NCBI RefSeq assembly: GCF_000591415.1 | Contig: NZ_JEMF01000025.1 | Span: forward strand, 1 to 64,000 | Length of the DNA: 64,000 bases | Direction of reading: 5' to 3' | Origin: Cobetia crustatorum | Lineage (GTDB): Bacteria; Pseudomonadota; Gammaproteobacteria; Pseudomonadales; Halomonadaceae | Shown: in pieces, positions 48,410 through 57,731 of the stretch | Layout: every line of letters begins with the position of its first letter | Numbering within the stretch: the stretch's first letter is position 1 | Notes under the pieces: generated by a model | Databases searched by the model: none | What the model was told of the DNA's origin: nothing | What the model saw: the letters and a program-made list of their open reading frames with translations, nothing else | Position numbers and translations under genes: made by a program

Positions 48410-49159
48410 CTACTCCTTTGCTAGCGCGTCATCCGTGAGCAAGCTGCTGATCAAGCTAGAAACCTCGGCCATACTCGCCGTGGACTGCCAGGCTCCGACG
48501 CCTCGCTGGGAATGATCGTGCCCCGGTGGGATGTGACCAGCCCCGGTAAAACCAATCACCCGCAGGCCTGCCGCCACGGCAGCCGTGACTCCCGCCAGAC
48601 TGTCTTCGACCACGACACACTCGCTCACATCACGCCCCAGACGGCGCAAGGCCAGCTGATAGACATCAGGGGCTGGTTTCGGCACGGCGACCTCCTCAGC
48701 CGTAAAGAGCGGCACCGAACCCAACCAACGATCCAGCCCCGTTGCCGCCAGCGAGGCTTTCACCCGCCGCGCTGAGCTATTGGAGACGATCGCCATTGCC
48801 ATGCCCTGCAACGAAAGCTGCTCCAGCAACTCTGCCACGCCATCAATGGCGACAAGTTCATCTGCCAGTCGTGATTCGATGGCCGAGTCGATACGCTCCA
48901 GTGCTTGCTCGGGCAGCTGATGGGCACTCATGGCTTCCAGGTGCGCGAGGATGGCATCGGTTGTCATGCCCAGTGCTGCACGCAGTTCGGTTTCGGCATC
49001 CAGATCTGGCAGCCATTTGGCAAGCTGCTGAGTCAATACCTGCTCGGCCAGCACTTCACTGTCGACCAGCACACCATCACAATCGAAAATCACCTGCTGG
49101 AGCACTGTTCTTGTAGCAGAGGGCTGTCCGCTCACTGAGCGGTGGTCGTCGCCGTTCAT
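48410..49159 (-). CDS. HAD-family phosphatase (SmoC-like)
   Basis: A 249-residue HAD subfamily IA hydrolase. Motif I is IFDCDGVLVDSE, motif II VSNSSA, motif III KPAPDVYQLA and motif IV VVEDSLAGVTAA. It is a phosphatase or phosphomutase acting on a small phosphorylated metabolite. A HAD gene in this position is known from rhodobacterial polyol operons (smoC), where its task is unclear. Its start overlaps the ATPase stop as ATGA. Confidence 0.87.
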   Translation of the reverse strand: MNGDDHRSVSGQPSATRTVLQQVIFDCDGVLVDSEVLAEQVLTQQLAKWLPDLDAETELRAALGMTTDAILAHLEAMSAHQLPEQALERIDSAIESRLADELVAIDGVAELLEQLSLQGMAMAIVSNSSARRVKASLAATGLDRWLGSVPLFTAEEVAVPKPAPDVYQLALRRLGRDVSECVVVEDSLAGVTAAVAAGLRVIGFTGAGHIPPGHDHSQRGVGAWQSTASMAEVSSLISSLLTDDALAKE

Positions 49160-50403
49160 ACGTCCGTCGCCTGCGCGGCAGACACGCTGGACAAGGAATT
49201 GTCCTGACGCGTCAGACCCGTCAGCGGATGGCGATCAAGACTTGGCAACGCCAAGCCATCGCTCGTGAACAGATGCGCGCGTGCCGAATCAAAGGTGTAA
49301 CGAATATTATCTCCGACGCGGCTCGCCACATCACCGTCAGCGATCAGAATCCAACCACTATCTGCTTGGTCGTCAGCCTTGAGCCCCCCAATCTTGCCGT
49401 CACCCGAGCCATCCGGCGATGCCAGGTACAGCGACGTCACTCCGCCCAGACGCTCGATGACCTGAACCTGACCACCCAACGGACCACTGTCATCCAGGAT
49501 GAGGTGCTCCGGACGCACGCCCATTGTCAGGCGATCACCCACGCTGACTGCCGAGCCGGCCTCGGGCTGGCCAGCGACCCGAACCAGGCTCTCGCTGTCA
49601 TCCGGCAGACGTACCGTTACGCCTTCGGCCTGCACGTCCGTGACAGTCACATCAAGGAAGTTCATCTTCGGCGAGCCAATGAAGCCTGCCACGAAGCGGT
49701 TGCGCGGATGGTGGTAAAGCTCCATCGGCGAACCGATCTGCTCGACCACGCCACCTTGCAGCACGACAATCTTGTCTGCCATGGTCATGGCTTCAATCTG
49801 GTCGTGGGTCACGTAGATCATGGTGGCCTTGAGTTCGGCATGCAGACGCGCCAGCTCGATACGCATCTGTACACGCAGGGCGGCATCCAGATTCGAGAGC
49901 GGCTCATCGAACAGGAAGATGCTCGGGTTACGCACGATGGCCCGACCGATGGCGACACGCTGACGCTGACCACCGGACAGTGCCTTGGGCTTGCGGTCCA
50001 ACAGCGGGCCCAGCTGCAGCACGTCCGCCGCCGCATTGACCTTCTTGGCACGCTCTTCCTTGGAGACACCGGCAAGCTTCAAGCTGAAGCCCATGTTCTC
50101 GCCCACGGTCATGTGCGGATACAGGGCGTAGCTCTGGAACACCATCGCCAGGCCGCGCTCGGCAGGGCCTACATCATTGATGCGCTGGCCGTCGATCAGG
50201 ATGTCACCGGAGGTCGCATTCTCAAGTCCCGCGATCATGCGCATCAGCGTGGATTTACCACAGCCGGACGGCCCGACGAAGACCACGAACTCCTGATCCT
50301 TTACTTCAAGATCGACACCCTTGATGACCTGGGTCGTGGAGGCGCTTGCCCCGCTGCCGGAGGTGAATTCCTTGACGATATTCTTGAGCGTGAGTGTGGA
50401 CAT
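49156..50403 (-). CDS. Polyol ABC transporter ATPase (SmoK/MtlK-like)
   Basis: A 415-residue MalK-type ABC ATPase with Walker A GPSGCGKST, LSGGQRQR, Walker B IFLFDEPLSNLD and H-loop YVTHDQIEA. GFIGSPKMNFLDV and the C-terminal TOBE region (MGVRPEHLIL) follow. It is about 40 residues longer than MalK, partly through a Gly/Asp insert near residue 330. ATG 50403 has AGGAAG upstream. It powers the importer formed by the next two permeases. Confidence 0.92.
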   Translation of the reverse strand: MSTLTLKNIVKEFTSGSGASASTTQVIKGVDLEVKDQEFVVFVGPSGCGKSTLMRMIAGLENATSGDILIDGQRINDVGPAERGLAMVFQSYALYPHMTVGENMGFSLKLAGVSKEERAKKVNAAADVLQLGPLLDRKPKALSGGQRQRVAIGRAIVRNPSIFLFDEPLSNLDAALRVQMRIELARLHAELKATMIYVTHDQIEAMTMADKIVVLQGGVVEQIGSPMELYHHPRNRFVAGFIGSPKMNFLDVTVTDVQAEGVTVRLPDDSESLVRVAGQPEAGSAVSVGDRLTMGVRPEHLILDDSGPLGGQVQVIERLGGVTSLYLASPDGSGDGKIGGLKADDQADSGWILIADGDVASRVGDNIRYTFDSARAHLFTSDGLALPSLDRHPLTGLTRQDNSLSSVSAAQATDV

Positions 50404-50532
50404 CGTAAGCTTCCTTTCCGCGCCTGCCACAAGAGCAGGCGATGGCAAATTTTGTGGATTGACACCAGCGCATCATTCGCGTTCAGGTGCACTCCGGTAA
50501 CGACCAAAGTGTGGCTCGCACGAGGCCAGGGA

Positions 50533-51417
50533 TTACTTCACCGCGCCGAAGGTCAAGCCCCGCACCATCTGCTTCTGCGTCATCCAGCCGAAGATGAGTA
50601 TCGGGGCGACGGCAAGCGTGGAGGCGGCTGACAGCTTGGCCCAGAACAGCCCTTCAGGACTGGAGAAGGAGGCGATGTAAGCGGTCAACGGTGCAGCATT
50701 CGACGTGGTCAGGTTCAGACTCCAGAAGGCCTCATTCCAGCTGAGAATGACGCACAGCAACCCTGTCGATGCGATACCCGGCAGCGTCAGCGGCAACAGC
50801 AGATGGAAGATTTCCTGCAAAGTGCTGGCGCCGTCCATGCGACCAGCTTCCAGGATGTCCTTCGGGATGTCCTTGAAGAAGGTGTAAAGCATCCAGACCA
50901 CGATCGGCAGGTTCATCAGCATGTAGATGATGATCAGGCCGGTGCGGCTATCCAGCAGGCCCAGGTCACGGAAGATCAGATAGACCGGCAGCAATACGCC
51001 AACGGACGGCAGCATCTTGGTCGACAGCATCCACAGCAGCGTGGTCTGGGTGCGCTTGGTCGGCAGGAAAGCCATCGAATAGGCCGACGGAATGGCGATC
51101 AGCAGCGCCAGCAGTGTGGCACCCAGTGAGATCACCACGCTGTTGAGGGCGTACTTGAAGTAGTCAGCCCGTGCCTGAATCTCGATATAGCCATCGATGC
51201 TGGGCGTGAAGAACAGACTCGGCGGTGTGGAAATCGCTTCCGCTTCGGTCTTGAAGCTGGTGAGGAACATCCAGAAAATCGGGAAGAACATCATCAGCGC
51301 GATGGTCCACGCCACCAGAGTCAGTACCAGCTTGCGGTTGAGGACAGAGCGGCGAGCCCGACTGGCATTCACTGCCATGCTGGCAGCTGCCACGGAATTG
51401 GTTGAACTAGTCATCAT
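50533..51417 (-). CDS. Polyol ABC transporter permease (SmoG/MtlG-like)
   Basis: A 294-residue MalG-type inner-membrane permease with six membrane segments. The docking loop is DIPKDILEAGRMDGASTLQE. TPPSLFF and FKTEAEAI at the start of the periplasmic loop are common in sorbitol/mannitol systems. Two adjacent ATG codons are possible starts. It lies 27 bases after the first permease. Confidence 0.9.
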   Translation of the reverse strand: MMTSSTNSVAAASMAVNASRARRSVLNRKLVLTLVAWTIALMMFFPIFWMFLTSFKTEAEAISTPPSLFFTPSIDGYIEIQARADYFKYALNSVVISLGATLLALLIAIPSAYSMAFLPTKRTQTTLLWMLSTKMLPSVGVLLPVYLIFRDLGLLDSRTGLIIIYMLMNLPIVVWMLYTFFKDIPKDILEAGRMDGASTLQEIFHLLLPLTLPGIASTGLLCVILSWNEAFWSLNLTTSNAAPLTAYIASFSSPEGLFWAKLSAASTLAVAPILIFGWMTQKQMVRGLTFGAVK

Positions 51418-51444
51418 GCAGACTCCCTGTGTGAGCGCGGGTCA

Positions 51445-52332
51445 TCAATTCTCAAGATTCTTGGCGACGGTACGCACCAGGAAGAACGCGACGATGTTGG
51501 CCAGAATGATGGCGATCACACCACCGGCAGAGGCACCACCCACATCAAAGTCCAGCAATGCGCGGATGTAGATCAGGTAGGCCAGGTTGGTCGTCGCCAG
51601 GCCCGGGCCACCCGAGGTGGTCACGAATATCTCGGCGAAGATGGTCAGCAGGAAGATCATCTCGATCATCACCACCACGCTGATGGCGCGCTTGAGGTGT
51701 GGCAGCGTGATGTAGAAGAAGATGGCCAGCGGGCCAGCTCCATCCATGCGCGCGGCCTCGACCTGGTCGTCATCCAGTGACTGGATGGCGGTCAACAGGA
51801 TCAATACCGCAAACGGCAGCCACTGCCAGGTGACGATGATGATCACGGAGGTCAGCGGCAGAGAGGCAAACCAGTCAATCGCCGGCAGACCAAACAGGCT
51901 GGCAATCCAGGCAAAGATGCCGTTGACCGGATGCATCATCATGTTTTTCCAGACCAGTGCACTCACGGTCGGCATGATGAAGAACGGCGCGATGACGAAC
52001 AGACGTGCGACACCGCGTCCAAAGAATTCCTGCTGCAGAAGTACCGCCAGCAAGGTACCGCCCACGACCGTGGCAACCAGCACCCAGCCCACCAGCAACA
52101 GCGTGTTACCCATGGCCGTCCACAGAGAAGGATCAGTCAACAGGTAGTAATAATTATCGACACCGGCAAACCCGGAGACCGATGGCATCAACAGGTTGTA
52201 ACGCTGGAAGGAGAACCACAGGGTCATGACCAGTGGAATCAGCATCCACATCAATAACAGGCCAACGGCTGGGGCTTGCAGCGACAGGGTTCGCAATCCC
52301 CCGACGGTGCGTCCGGATGCTCTCGTAGACAT
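51445..52332 (-). CDS. Polyol ABC transporter permease (SmoF/MtlF-like)
   Basis: A 295-residue MalF-type permease with six membrane segments and docking loop IQSLDDDQVEAARMDGAGPL. The ATG at 52332 follows AAGGA at 7 bases. It forms the membrane channel with the SmoG-like permease. Confidence 0.9.
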   Translation of the reverse strand: MSTRASGRTVGGLRTLSLQAPAVGLLLMWMLIPLVMTLWFSFQRYNLLMPSVSGFAGVDNYYYLLTDPSLWTAMGNTLLLVGWVLVATVVGGTLLAVLLQQEFFGRGVARLFVIAPFFIMPTVSALVWKNMMMHPVNGIFAWIASLFGLPAIDWFASLPLTSVIIIVTWQWLPFAVLILLTAIQSLDDDQVEAARMDGAGPLAIFFYITLPHLKRAISVVVMIEMIFLLTIFAEIFVTTSGGPGLATTNLAYLIYIRALLDFDVGGASAGGVIAIILANIVAFFLVRTVAKNLEN

Positions 52333-52611
52333 GGTGAGTCCTTCAATACGGTAGAAGCGTCTGACGATGAAGGGCGAACTTCCGGCCAAGGCTGTCCGTG
52401 CCACGCCGCGAGGACGTTGCGAGAAACCTGATGGAGAGGAAGTTGCCTGGTACCGCCTGACGGGGTCCCGCCGCTCATGTCCGCGTAACATTCAACTTTC
52501 GAGTGCATATCAAGTGCATATCGAATGAGTGTCGCGTGATCATGCCTGAGCGGCGGGGAGACTTTGGTGCGAGATCAGCATGTCAACGACATGGCTAACC
52601 GATGAGGGTGA

Positions 52612-53955
52612 TCAGTAACCGGACTGGCGCATGGTGCGTTCAGTGGAGCGCTGAGCAGAGGCCAATGCATCTTCGACGGATGTCTGACCTGCCAGTGCAG
52701 CCGCCATTTGCTGCCCCACCTGAGTGCCGATCGACTGGAACTCTGGAATGGTGACCAACTGCACACCGACATACGGGACCGGCTCAAGCGTCGCATCCGT
52801 CGGATCAGCACTGTTGATGGCATCCATCACGAAGCTGGCGAAGGGTGCCGCTTCCTGATAGGCCGGATTCTCGTAGGTTGACTTGCGAGTGCCCGGCGGA
52901 ATGCTTGCCCAGCCTTGAGTCTCACCGACCAGATTGATGTATTCCTCAGAGGTGGCCCAAGTGATGAAGGTACGTGCTGCATCCTTGGACTTGGACGACT
53001 CAGGGATGGCGAGTGCCCAGGACCACAGCCAATGCGAGCCCTTCTCAGTCTTGGCGATCGGTGCGGGGGCGAAGCCCAGCTTGTCGGCAACCGAGGATTC
53101 CTTCGGGTTGTAAAGCTTGCCAGCGGCGGACGTCGCATCGACCCACATGCCGCACTTGCCGCTGGAGAACAGTGCCAAGTTCTCGTTGAAGCCGTTGGAA
53201 GTTGCCCCCGGCGGCCCGTAGTTGTTCATCAGGTCGACATAGAAGTTGACGGCTTCATTCCAGGCCGGGGAATCCAGCTGCGGCTTCCAGTCTTCATCAA
53301 ACCAGCGGCCGCCGAAGCTGTTGACCATGGTGCTCAGCAGCGCCGTGTTCTCGCCCCAACCCGGCTTGCCACGCAAGCAGATACCGTAGACACCTTCATC
53401 CGGTGCATTGAGCTTGGAAGCCCAATCGTTGACCTGGGTCCAGGTCGGCTTGGCCGGCATGTCGATACCCGCTTTCTCGAAGAGGTCCTTGCGGTAGTAC
53501 AGCATGGAGCTTTCGCCGTAGAACGGCAGTGCGTACAGCCCTTGATCGTCCCCTTCCGTCAGGCTCAAGCCATCGCGAATCGGCTTGATGAGATCCGCTT
53601 CGTTGTAGTCAGCCGGAAGATTGTCGAGTTTGGTCAGCCAGCCCTGCTTGGCCCAGATAGGCACTTCATAGGTACCGATGGTCATGACATCAAACTGACC
53701 GCCCTTGGTGGCGATATCGGTCGTCAGTCGCTGGCGCAGCACGTTCTCTTCAAGCACGACCCAATCCAGCTTGATATCGGGATGGGACTTCTCGAATTCA
53801 TTGGTCAGGCTCTGCATCACCACCATGTCGGCATTGTTGACGGTCGCGACGGTGATGGTTTCAGCACTGGCCTGACCGCTGAGCGGTGTCAGTGCCGCCA
53901 GAGCTGCCAATGACAGCAAGCGACGACGTGAAAGCATGGAGTGAGATAACCGCAT
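52612..53955 (-). CDS. Polyol ABC transporter substrate-binding protein (SmoE/MtlE-like)
   Basis: A 447-residue periplasmic binding protein with a signal peptide (RRRLLSLAALAALTPLSGQA) and mature start ETITVATVNN. LPFYGESSMLYYRKDLFEKA and CLRGKPGWGEN are typical of sorbitol/mannitol-binding proteins of the cluster 1 ABC family. AGGAGAG precedes ATG 53955. Its leader carries the 18-nt element also found before glpV. It is the first structural gene of the polyol locus. Confidence 0.92.
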   Translation of the reverse strand: MRLSHSMLSRRRLLSLAALAALTPLSGQASAETITVATVNNADMVVMQSLTNEFEKSHPDIKLDWVVLEENVLRQRLTTDIATKGGQFDVMTIGTYEVPIWAKQGWLTKLDNLPADYNEADLIKPIRDGLSLTEGDDQGLYALPFYGESSMLYYRKDLFEKAGIDMPAKPTWTQVNDWASKLNAPDEGVYGICLRGKPGWGENTALLSTMVNSFGGRWFDEDWKPQLDSPAWNEAVNFYVDLMNNYGPPGATSNGFNENLALFSSGKCGMWVDATSAAGKLYNPKESSVADKLGFAPAPIAKTEKGSHWLWSWALAIPESSKSKDAARTFITWATSEEYINLVGETQGWASIPPGTRKSTYENPAYQEAAPFASFVMDAINSADPTDATLEPVPYVGVQLVTIPEFQSIGTQVGQQMAAALAGQTSVEDALASAQRSTERTMRQSGY

Positions 53956-53979
53956 GGTGCTCTCCTACTGGGGCGTTTG

Positions 53980-53997
53980 TTGGCGTTATTGTTCTCA
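53980..53997 (-). promoter_or_regulatory. Shared 18-nt leader element before the polyol-binding protein
   Basis: The same TGAGAACAATAACGCCAA (minus strand) as before glpV, here 25 bases from the start codon. AACAATAA fits the Hfq/Crc-type AAnAAnAA motif. Conservation of the full 18 bases in two unrelated leaders suggests function or recent shared origin. Confidence 0.45.
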
Positions 53998-54100
53998 TCG
54001 GTAATCAATGATTTACCCGTACCGATTTCTTCCCTTGTTCGCTCTCTTGAAGAGACGCTGTCCTCGCGTTCCCCAAGGTCAAGACTGTCCTTCTTTACCC

Positions 54101-54134
54101 GATCAAAACAATCAACCGATGATCAAATGATCGG
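54101..54134. promoter_or_regulatory. Candidate operator of the SorC-type regulator
   Basis: CCGATGATCAAATGATCGG (54116-54134) is a 14-of-19 dyad. GATCAAA occurs at 54101 and 54121, 20 bases apart. It lies between the regulator and the binding-protein gene, where a promoter operator is expected; binding is inferred. Confidence 0.4.
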
Positions 54135-54324
54135 ATCTGGTTGCAGAAAAAGCAAACTCTTGTGCGCTAGACCTTGGGCTATTCAACCTTAGAATCTGAT
54201 GCTAAGGGAGTAGCCATCGCAGCCTGAACCCAGTAGCTCGGCAGCACTCACACACCATACTCATGACACTTCATAGTCCCGCATGACGTGGTATTGGCAG
54301 CGATCACCTCTCTCTCAAGGCAAC
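54135..54324. other. Remainder of the regulator / polyol operon intergenic region
   Basis: Together with 53956-54134 this is about 370 bases without a gene. Apart from the leader element and the dyad listed separately I see no structured RNA and no further clear repeat. Confidence 0.3.
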
Positions 54325-55274
54325 TTACAACTCGGCACAGATACGCGCAGCGGCCGACTCATCAATGATCAATCCTTCCAGCCACCCGCCGCGCAGTGCG
54401 CTTAGAATTGCCGGTCCCTTGTCATAACCACCCGCCATACCAATCAATGGCTGAGACTTGAGCGCAGCAAGCGGCACACTGGTGATTCGGCGAGTCAGCG
54501 GGCAATCAATCAACTGCCCATTCACATCCAACGGCCACCCCATCAACTCCCCGACTGCACCAGCATCCAGTAACTCATCGCGCTCGGCAGCACTGATGAA
54601 CTGATCCTGAAACAGGGTCGCCTGCGCATCGAGTCGACCGATACCAATCACCCCAACGTCAGCCTCGCAGGCCACCTTGAAGACGGCATTGACCAGGTAC
54701 TGGCCCAGCAGTGATTCCTTATCGTCAATTGAAGCGGCGACCACCGGCGCGGGAAGCAGGAAACGTTCAGCGCCAATCTTGTCCGCCAGCAGCATCACCC
54801 CATCATAACGATTGGATGAACCATCCAGTGCGACATTGCCAACCAGCGAGACAATCCGATGCTGCGGCCGTTCGCTACGGCTCAGCGCCTCTACTGCTGA
54901 ACGCACCGTACGCCCGGTACCCAGTGAAATGGTCTGTGGTTCAAGGCGATTGAGGTAAAACGACAAACGATCAGCGCCCGCTACCGCGAGGAATTCTGCG
55001 ATGCTATCTCGAGATTGAGTATCGGAAGGCACCACATCACAGAAACTTAGCCCGAAGCGCTCTACCAATGCATCCGACATGGCCATGCTGCCGGCTATTG
55101 GATGATCAATGCTGATCTTGACCAGTCGTTCCTGCCGCGCGAGTGCCAATAAACGCTGTACACCAGGCGCGAGACACCAAGCTGCGTGGCAATCTCATCC
55201 TGTGTACGCCCACCGACATAAGATAACCACGCTGCCCGTGCGGCCTGCTCCAACCTCTGCTCAAACTTGTCCAT
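54325..55274 (-). CDS. SorC-family transcriptional regulator, one frameshift
   Basis: About 316 residues if intact. The N-terminal helix-turn-helix (AARAAWLSYVGGRTQDEIAT, QLGVSR) and the sugar-binding domain (from ISIDHPI on) are in different frames. One C, expected in SR-PGVQRLLALARQ, is missing near 55165. The effector domain has VVPSD, the phosphate/sugar loop LGTGRTVRSAVEAL, GVIGIG and GMAGGYDK. Regulators of this type respond to polyols or sugar phosphates. It lies upstream of the polyol operon on the same strand and probably controls it. As written, only the effector domain could be made from a TTG at 55149. Confidence 0.88.
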
Positions 55275-55529
55275 GCGCCCTCACCTCGACCATCCAATAA
55301 TAGGGCTCACTTTCCACGGACTCGCCGCTTAGCACAAGCGATGCAGCGTCCAGCACAGGTAGGTATCCAGCAAAAGGCGCCACCGATATTGCTATCAGGG
55401 CGCCCTTGGTCATGACTTATCAGGATATTCTTGGACTTTTCTTCTCGGGACTCCTTTTCTCAAGACCACCACACAGTGTCGGCGATAGCGACATCATCAG
55501 GGCTAAGCAGATAAGGCTTAACCGCTACG

Positions 55530-56123
55530 CTATAAGAACCAGCGGGCTCCATAACCCCACAGTAGCACTGTCACGGCCAGCAGCCCTTCCAGCACCAGTA
55601 CACCAATACCGAGCGTAGAGCCTGTTACCAGAAAACCTTCCTTGTTGGAGATATCCAGCAGCGGCGGGATGCCGAGATATAGCAGGTAGGCGCTGTAGCA
55701 AAGCCCCACAGTGCCCGCGAAGATACATAGCCAGATGATGGGATAGAGCGCGACCAGCCCAGCCAGGAACATGGGCGTCGCCACATAACCAGCAAAGATG
55801 ATGCAACGGCGGCGGCTGGGATGTCCCGAGAAGCGCTGAGACAGCATGTGGATGACGGTGCCCATGAACCCGATGGCCGTCAGAATAGCGATGTAGAAAG
55901 CGATGCCGGCAAAGAAGGCATCCAGCGCCGACAGCTGGATGGAATGCCCCTCCGTCAAGCTCCAGCCGACCTGAGTAGTGCCGATATAAGCGCAGATAAC
56001 AGGGACCAGTGCCATGAGCAGCACATGGTGTGCGTAGAGGTGGGTGATGGATTCATGTTCCTTGCGGATGGTCTGCCATTCCCGCTGCGGATGCGCCATC
56101 AGGCCCCATACGTGGGTAAGCAT
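55530..56123 (-). CDS. Yip1-domain membrane protein
   Basis: A 197-residue protein with about five membrane segments (LLMALVPVICAYIGTTQVGW, AFFAGIAFYIAILTAIGFMG, IIFAGYVATPMFLAGLVALY and others). The N-terminal VWGLMAHPQREWQTIR is the usual opening of bacterial Yip1 family proteins. Function is unknown. ATG 56123 has GGAGGT 7 bases upstream. Confidence 0.85.
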   Translation of the reverse strand: MLTHVWGLMAHPQREWQTIRKEHESITHLYAHHVLLMALVPVICAYIGTTQVGWSLTEGHSIQLSALDAFFAGIAFYIAILTAIGFMGTVIHMLSQRFSGHPSRRRCIIFAGYVATPMFLAGLVALYPIIWLCIFAGTVGLCYSAYLLYLGIPPLLDISNKEGFLVTGSTLGIGVLVLEGLLAVTVLLWGYGARWFL

Positions 56124-56475
56124 GTGGTCTACCTCCCGTTGACAGTCGTCGACAATCCGGTCATGCGTTCCCGGCGCGAAATTCGTGTCAGGGCAATTGC
56201 ACGGCCTTGTTTTGAGCGTAGACCACAAGCCGCCTTCTGCCAGCAATGTCATTGTCCGTACGGCTCACACAACCGCCGACATATGCTCGGCAACAGAATT
56301 CACGTCCCATACTTCGTTTATATATCGTTGTTCGAAACAAGAGATTATCGGCCGGCACTAGGCCCATGATTGTCGGGATGCAACGCAATACTGGGAACTG
56401 CCACACCGTGGCTCAGCAGTACTTTCGCTCGTCGCCAGCCCACCTCAATGGCTGCCGATAGAAAAGAGAAACCCC
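56124..56475. other. Divergent intergenic region, Yip1 / DctP-like
   Basis: About 352 bases with no gene I can support. It should hold the divergent promoters. No strong repeat or structured element was recognised. Confidence 0.3.
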
Positions 56476-57477
56476 ATGACGTACAGATTTTCTGCACGGA
56501 TTACTGTCTCCCTCGCGGCGCTGATGCTTGGCAGCCTGATCAGCCTGCCCGCCTATTCGGCCACTCAATTGATATTCACCAGTGAATACGGTGACACCAC
56601 TTTGATCGGGCAGCGTTCACGCCACTTTGCCGAGCGCGTGCAAGCGCTAAGCAATGATGAGCTGGAAATCATATTGCAAAGCGCCGGCACCTCGGGACTA
56701 CGCTCCACCGATCATTCTCGTGCCATCAATAATGACACGATACAAATCGCCAACACGCTAGCGGGTACACTTGGCAGCGACGACCCCATTTTCATGCTCT
56801 CATCACTGCCCTTCGTGACACAGGATATTGCGGAGGCAGAGCAGCTCTATCGCATGTCTCGCTCGGCATACGACGCTCTCTTCATGGAAAATGATCAAAT
56901 ATTACTCTACGCCGCGCCTTGGCCCGCCAGCGGCATCTGGTCTCGAAAGGCACTCCGCAGCCCTGAAGACCTCCAGTCTCTCTCCATTCGCACCTATGAT
57001 CGCAATGGGCAGCGAGTACTACTGAATACAGGCTCAGCTCCGAAGGTAATGGCGTGGAATGATGTATTGCCGGGGCTCGAGAATCGCAGCTTGGATGCAG
57101 TACTGACCTCAGCAGAAGCTGGGCTCAATGTCGATTATCCCGCCCACATGAAGTACTACACCGCCATTCACTACGCCATGCCGCTCAACATGGTGCATAT
57201 GGGACGAGCGCGTTTTGAGACACTCAAACCACAGCAGCAACAAGCCATACTACAAGCTGCCAAAGAAGCTGATCTCGCCAGTTGGGATGCCGTGCGTAAT
57301 AGCGTTATCAACACTTATACTACGCTTTCAGAGCAAGGCGTCACCGTCGCGGCTCCCGCGCGCCGTGCGCTGAAAGATGCACTGGTAGAAGCCAGCGAGA
57401 ACGTCATTACTAGCTGGCGACTCAAAGCGGGGGCCACCGGCCGCAGAATACTCGATGACTATATGCAGCAACGTTGA
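56476..57477 (+). CDS. Orphan DctP-like (TRAP-type) solute receptor, copy 1
   Basis: A 333-residue secreted protein with a signal peptide (VSLAALMLGSLISLPAYSA). The mature part has TRAP receptor features: SLPFVTQDIAEAEQLY, SIRTYDRNGQRVLLNTGSAP, AVLTSAEAGLNVDY and the C-terminal helix region. It is a paralogue of the next gene (shared TYDRN.QR, LN.G.AP, AMPLN..HM). No DctQ or DctM membrane genes are near, so it must use a distant transporter or act as a sensor. The ligand is not readable. Confidence 0.85.
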   Translation: MTYRFSARITVSLAALMLGSLISLPAYSATQLIFTSEYGDTTLIGQRSRHFAERVQALSNDELEIILQSAGTSGLRSTDHSRAINNDTIQIANTLAGTLGSDDPIFMLSSLPFVTQDIAEAEQLYRMSRSAYDALFMENDQILLYAAPWPASGIWSRKALRSPEDLQSLSIRTYDRNGQRVLLNTGSAPKVMAWNDVLPGLENRSLDAVLTSAEAGLNVDYPAHMKYYTAIHYAMPLNMVHMGRARFETLKPQQQQAILQAAKEADLASWDAVRNSVINTYTTLSEQGVTVAAPARRALKDALVEASENVITSWRLKAGATGRRILDDYMQQR

Positions 57478-57731
57478 TACGTATCTGATACACCATCATG
57501 CAAAACCTGCTGTGCGGAGTTTTCCATGACAGTACATATTCTTACATAGCGATGCCCTCTAACGGAGAGTCGCTTTTATAGCGAGGATAACGGCCCTTCC
57601 ACATTAGCCACGACTAAATATTCTAACGAAAAAGACTTGGCGTAAACTCGCTTCAGCTAATAGAAACGATCGTTTAGATTATGCTGGCCCGCTATTGCTT
57701 TATCCAACCCCATGAGAAAAGGATTCGACTC

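Noticed and set aside
49228-50631. 467-codon plus-strand frame opposite the polyol ATPase
   Set aside because: Long because of biased codons in the real minus-strand gene; histidine- and glutamine-rich antisense translation without domain features.
52915-53913. 332-codon plus-strand frame opposite the polyol-binding protein
   Set aside because: Antisense shadow of a gene with signal peptide and strong ribosome site.
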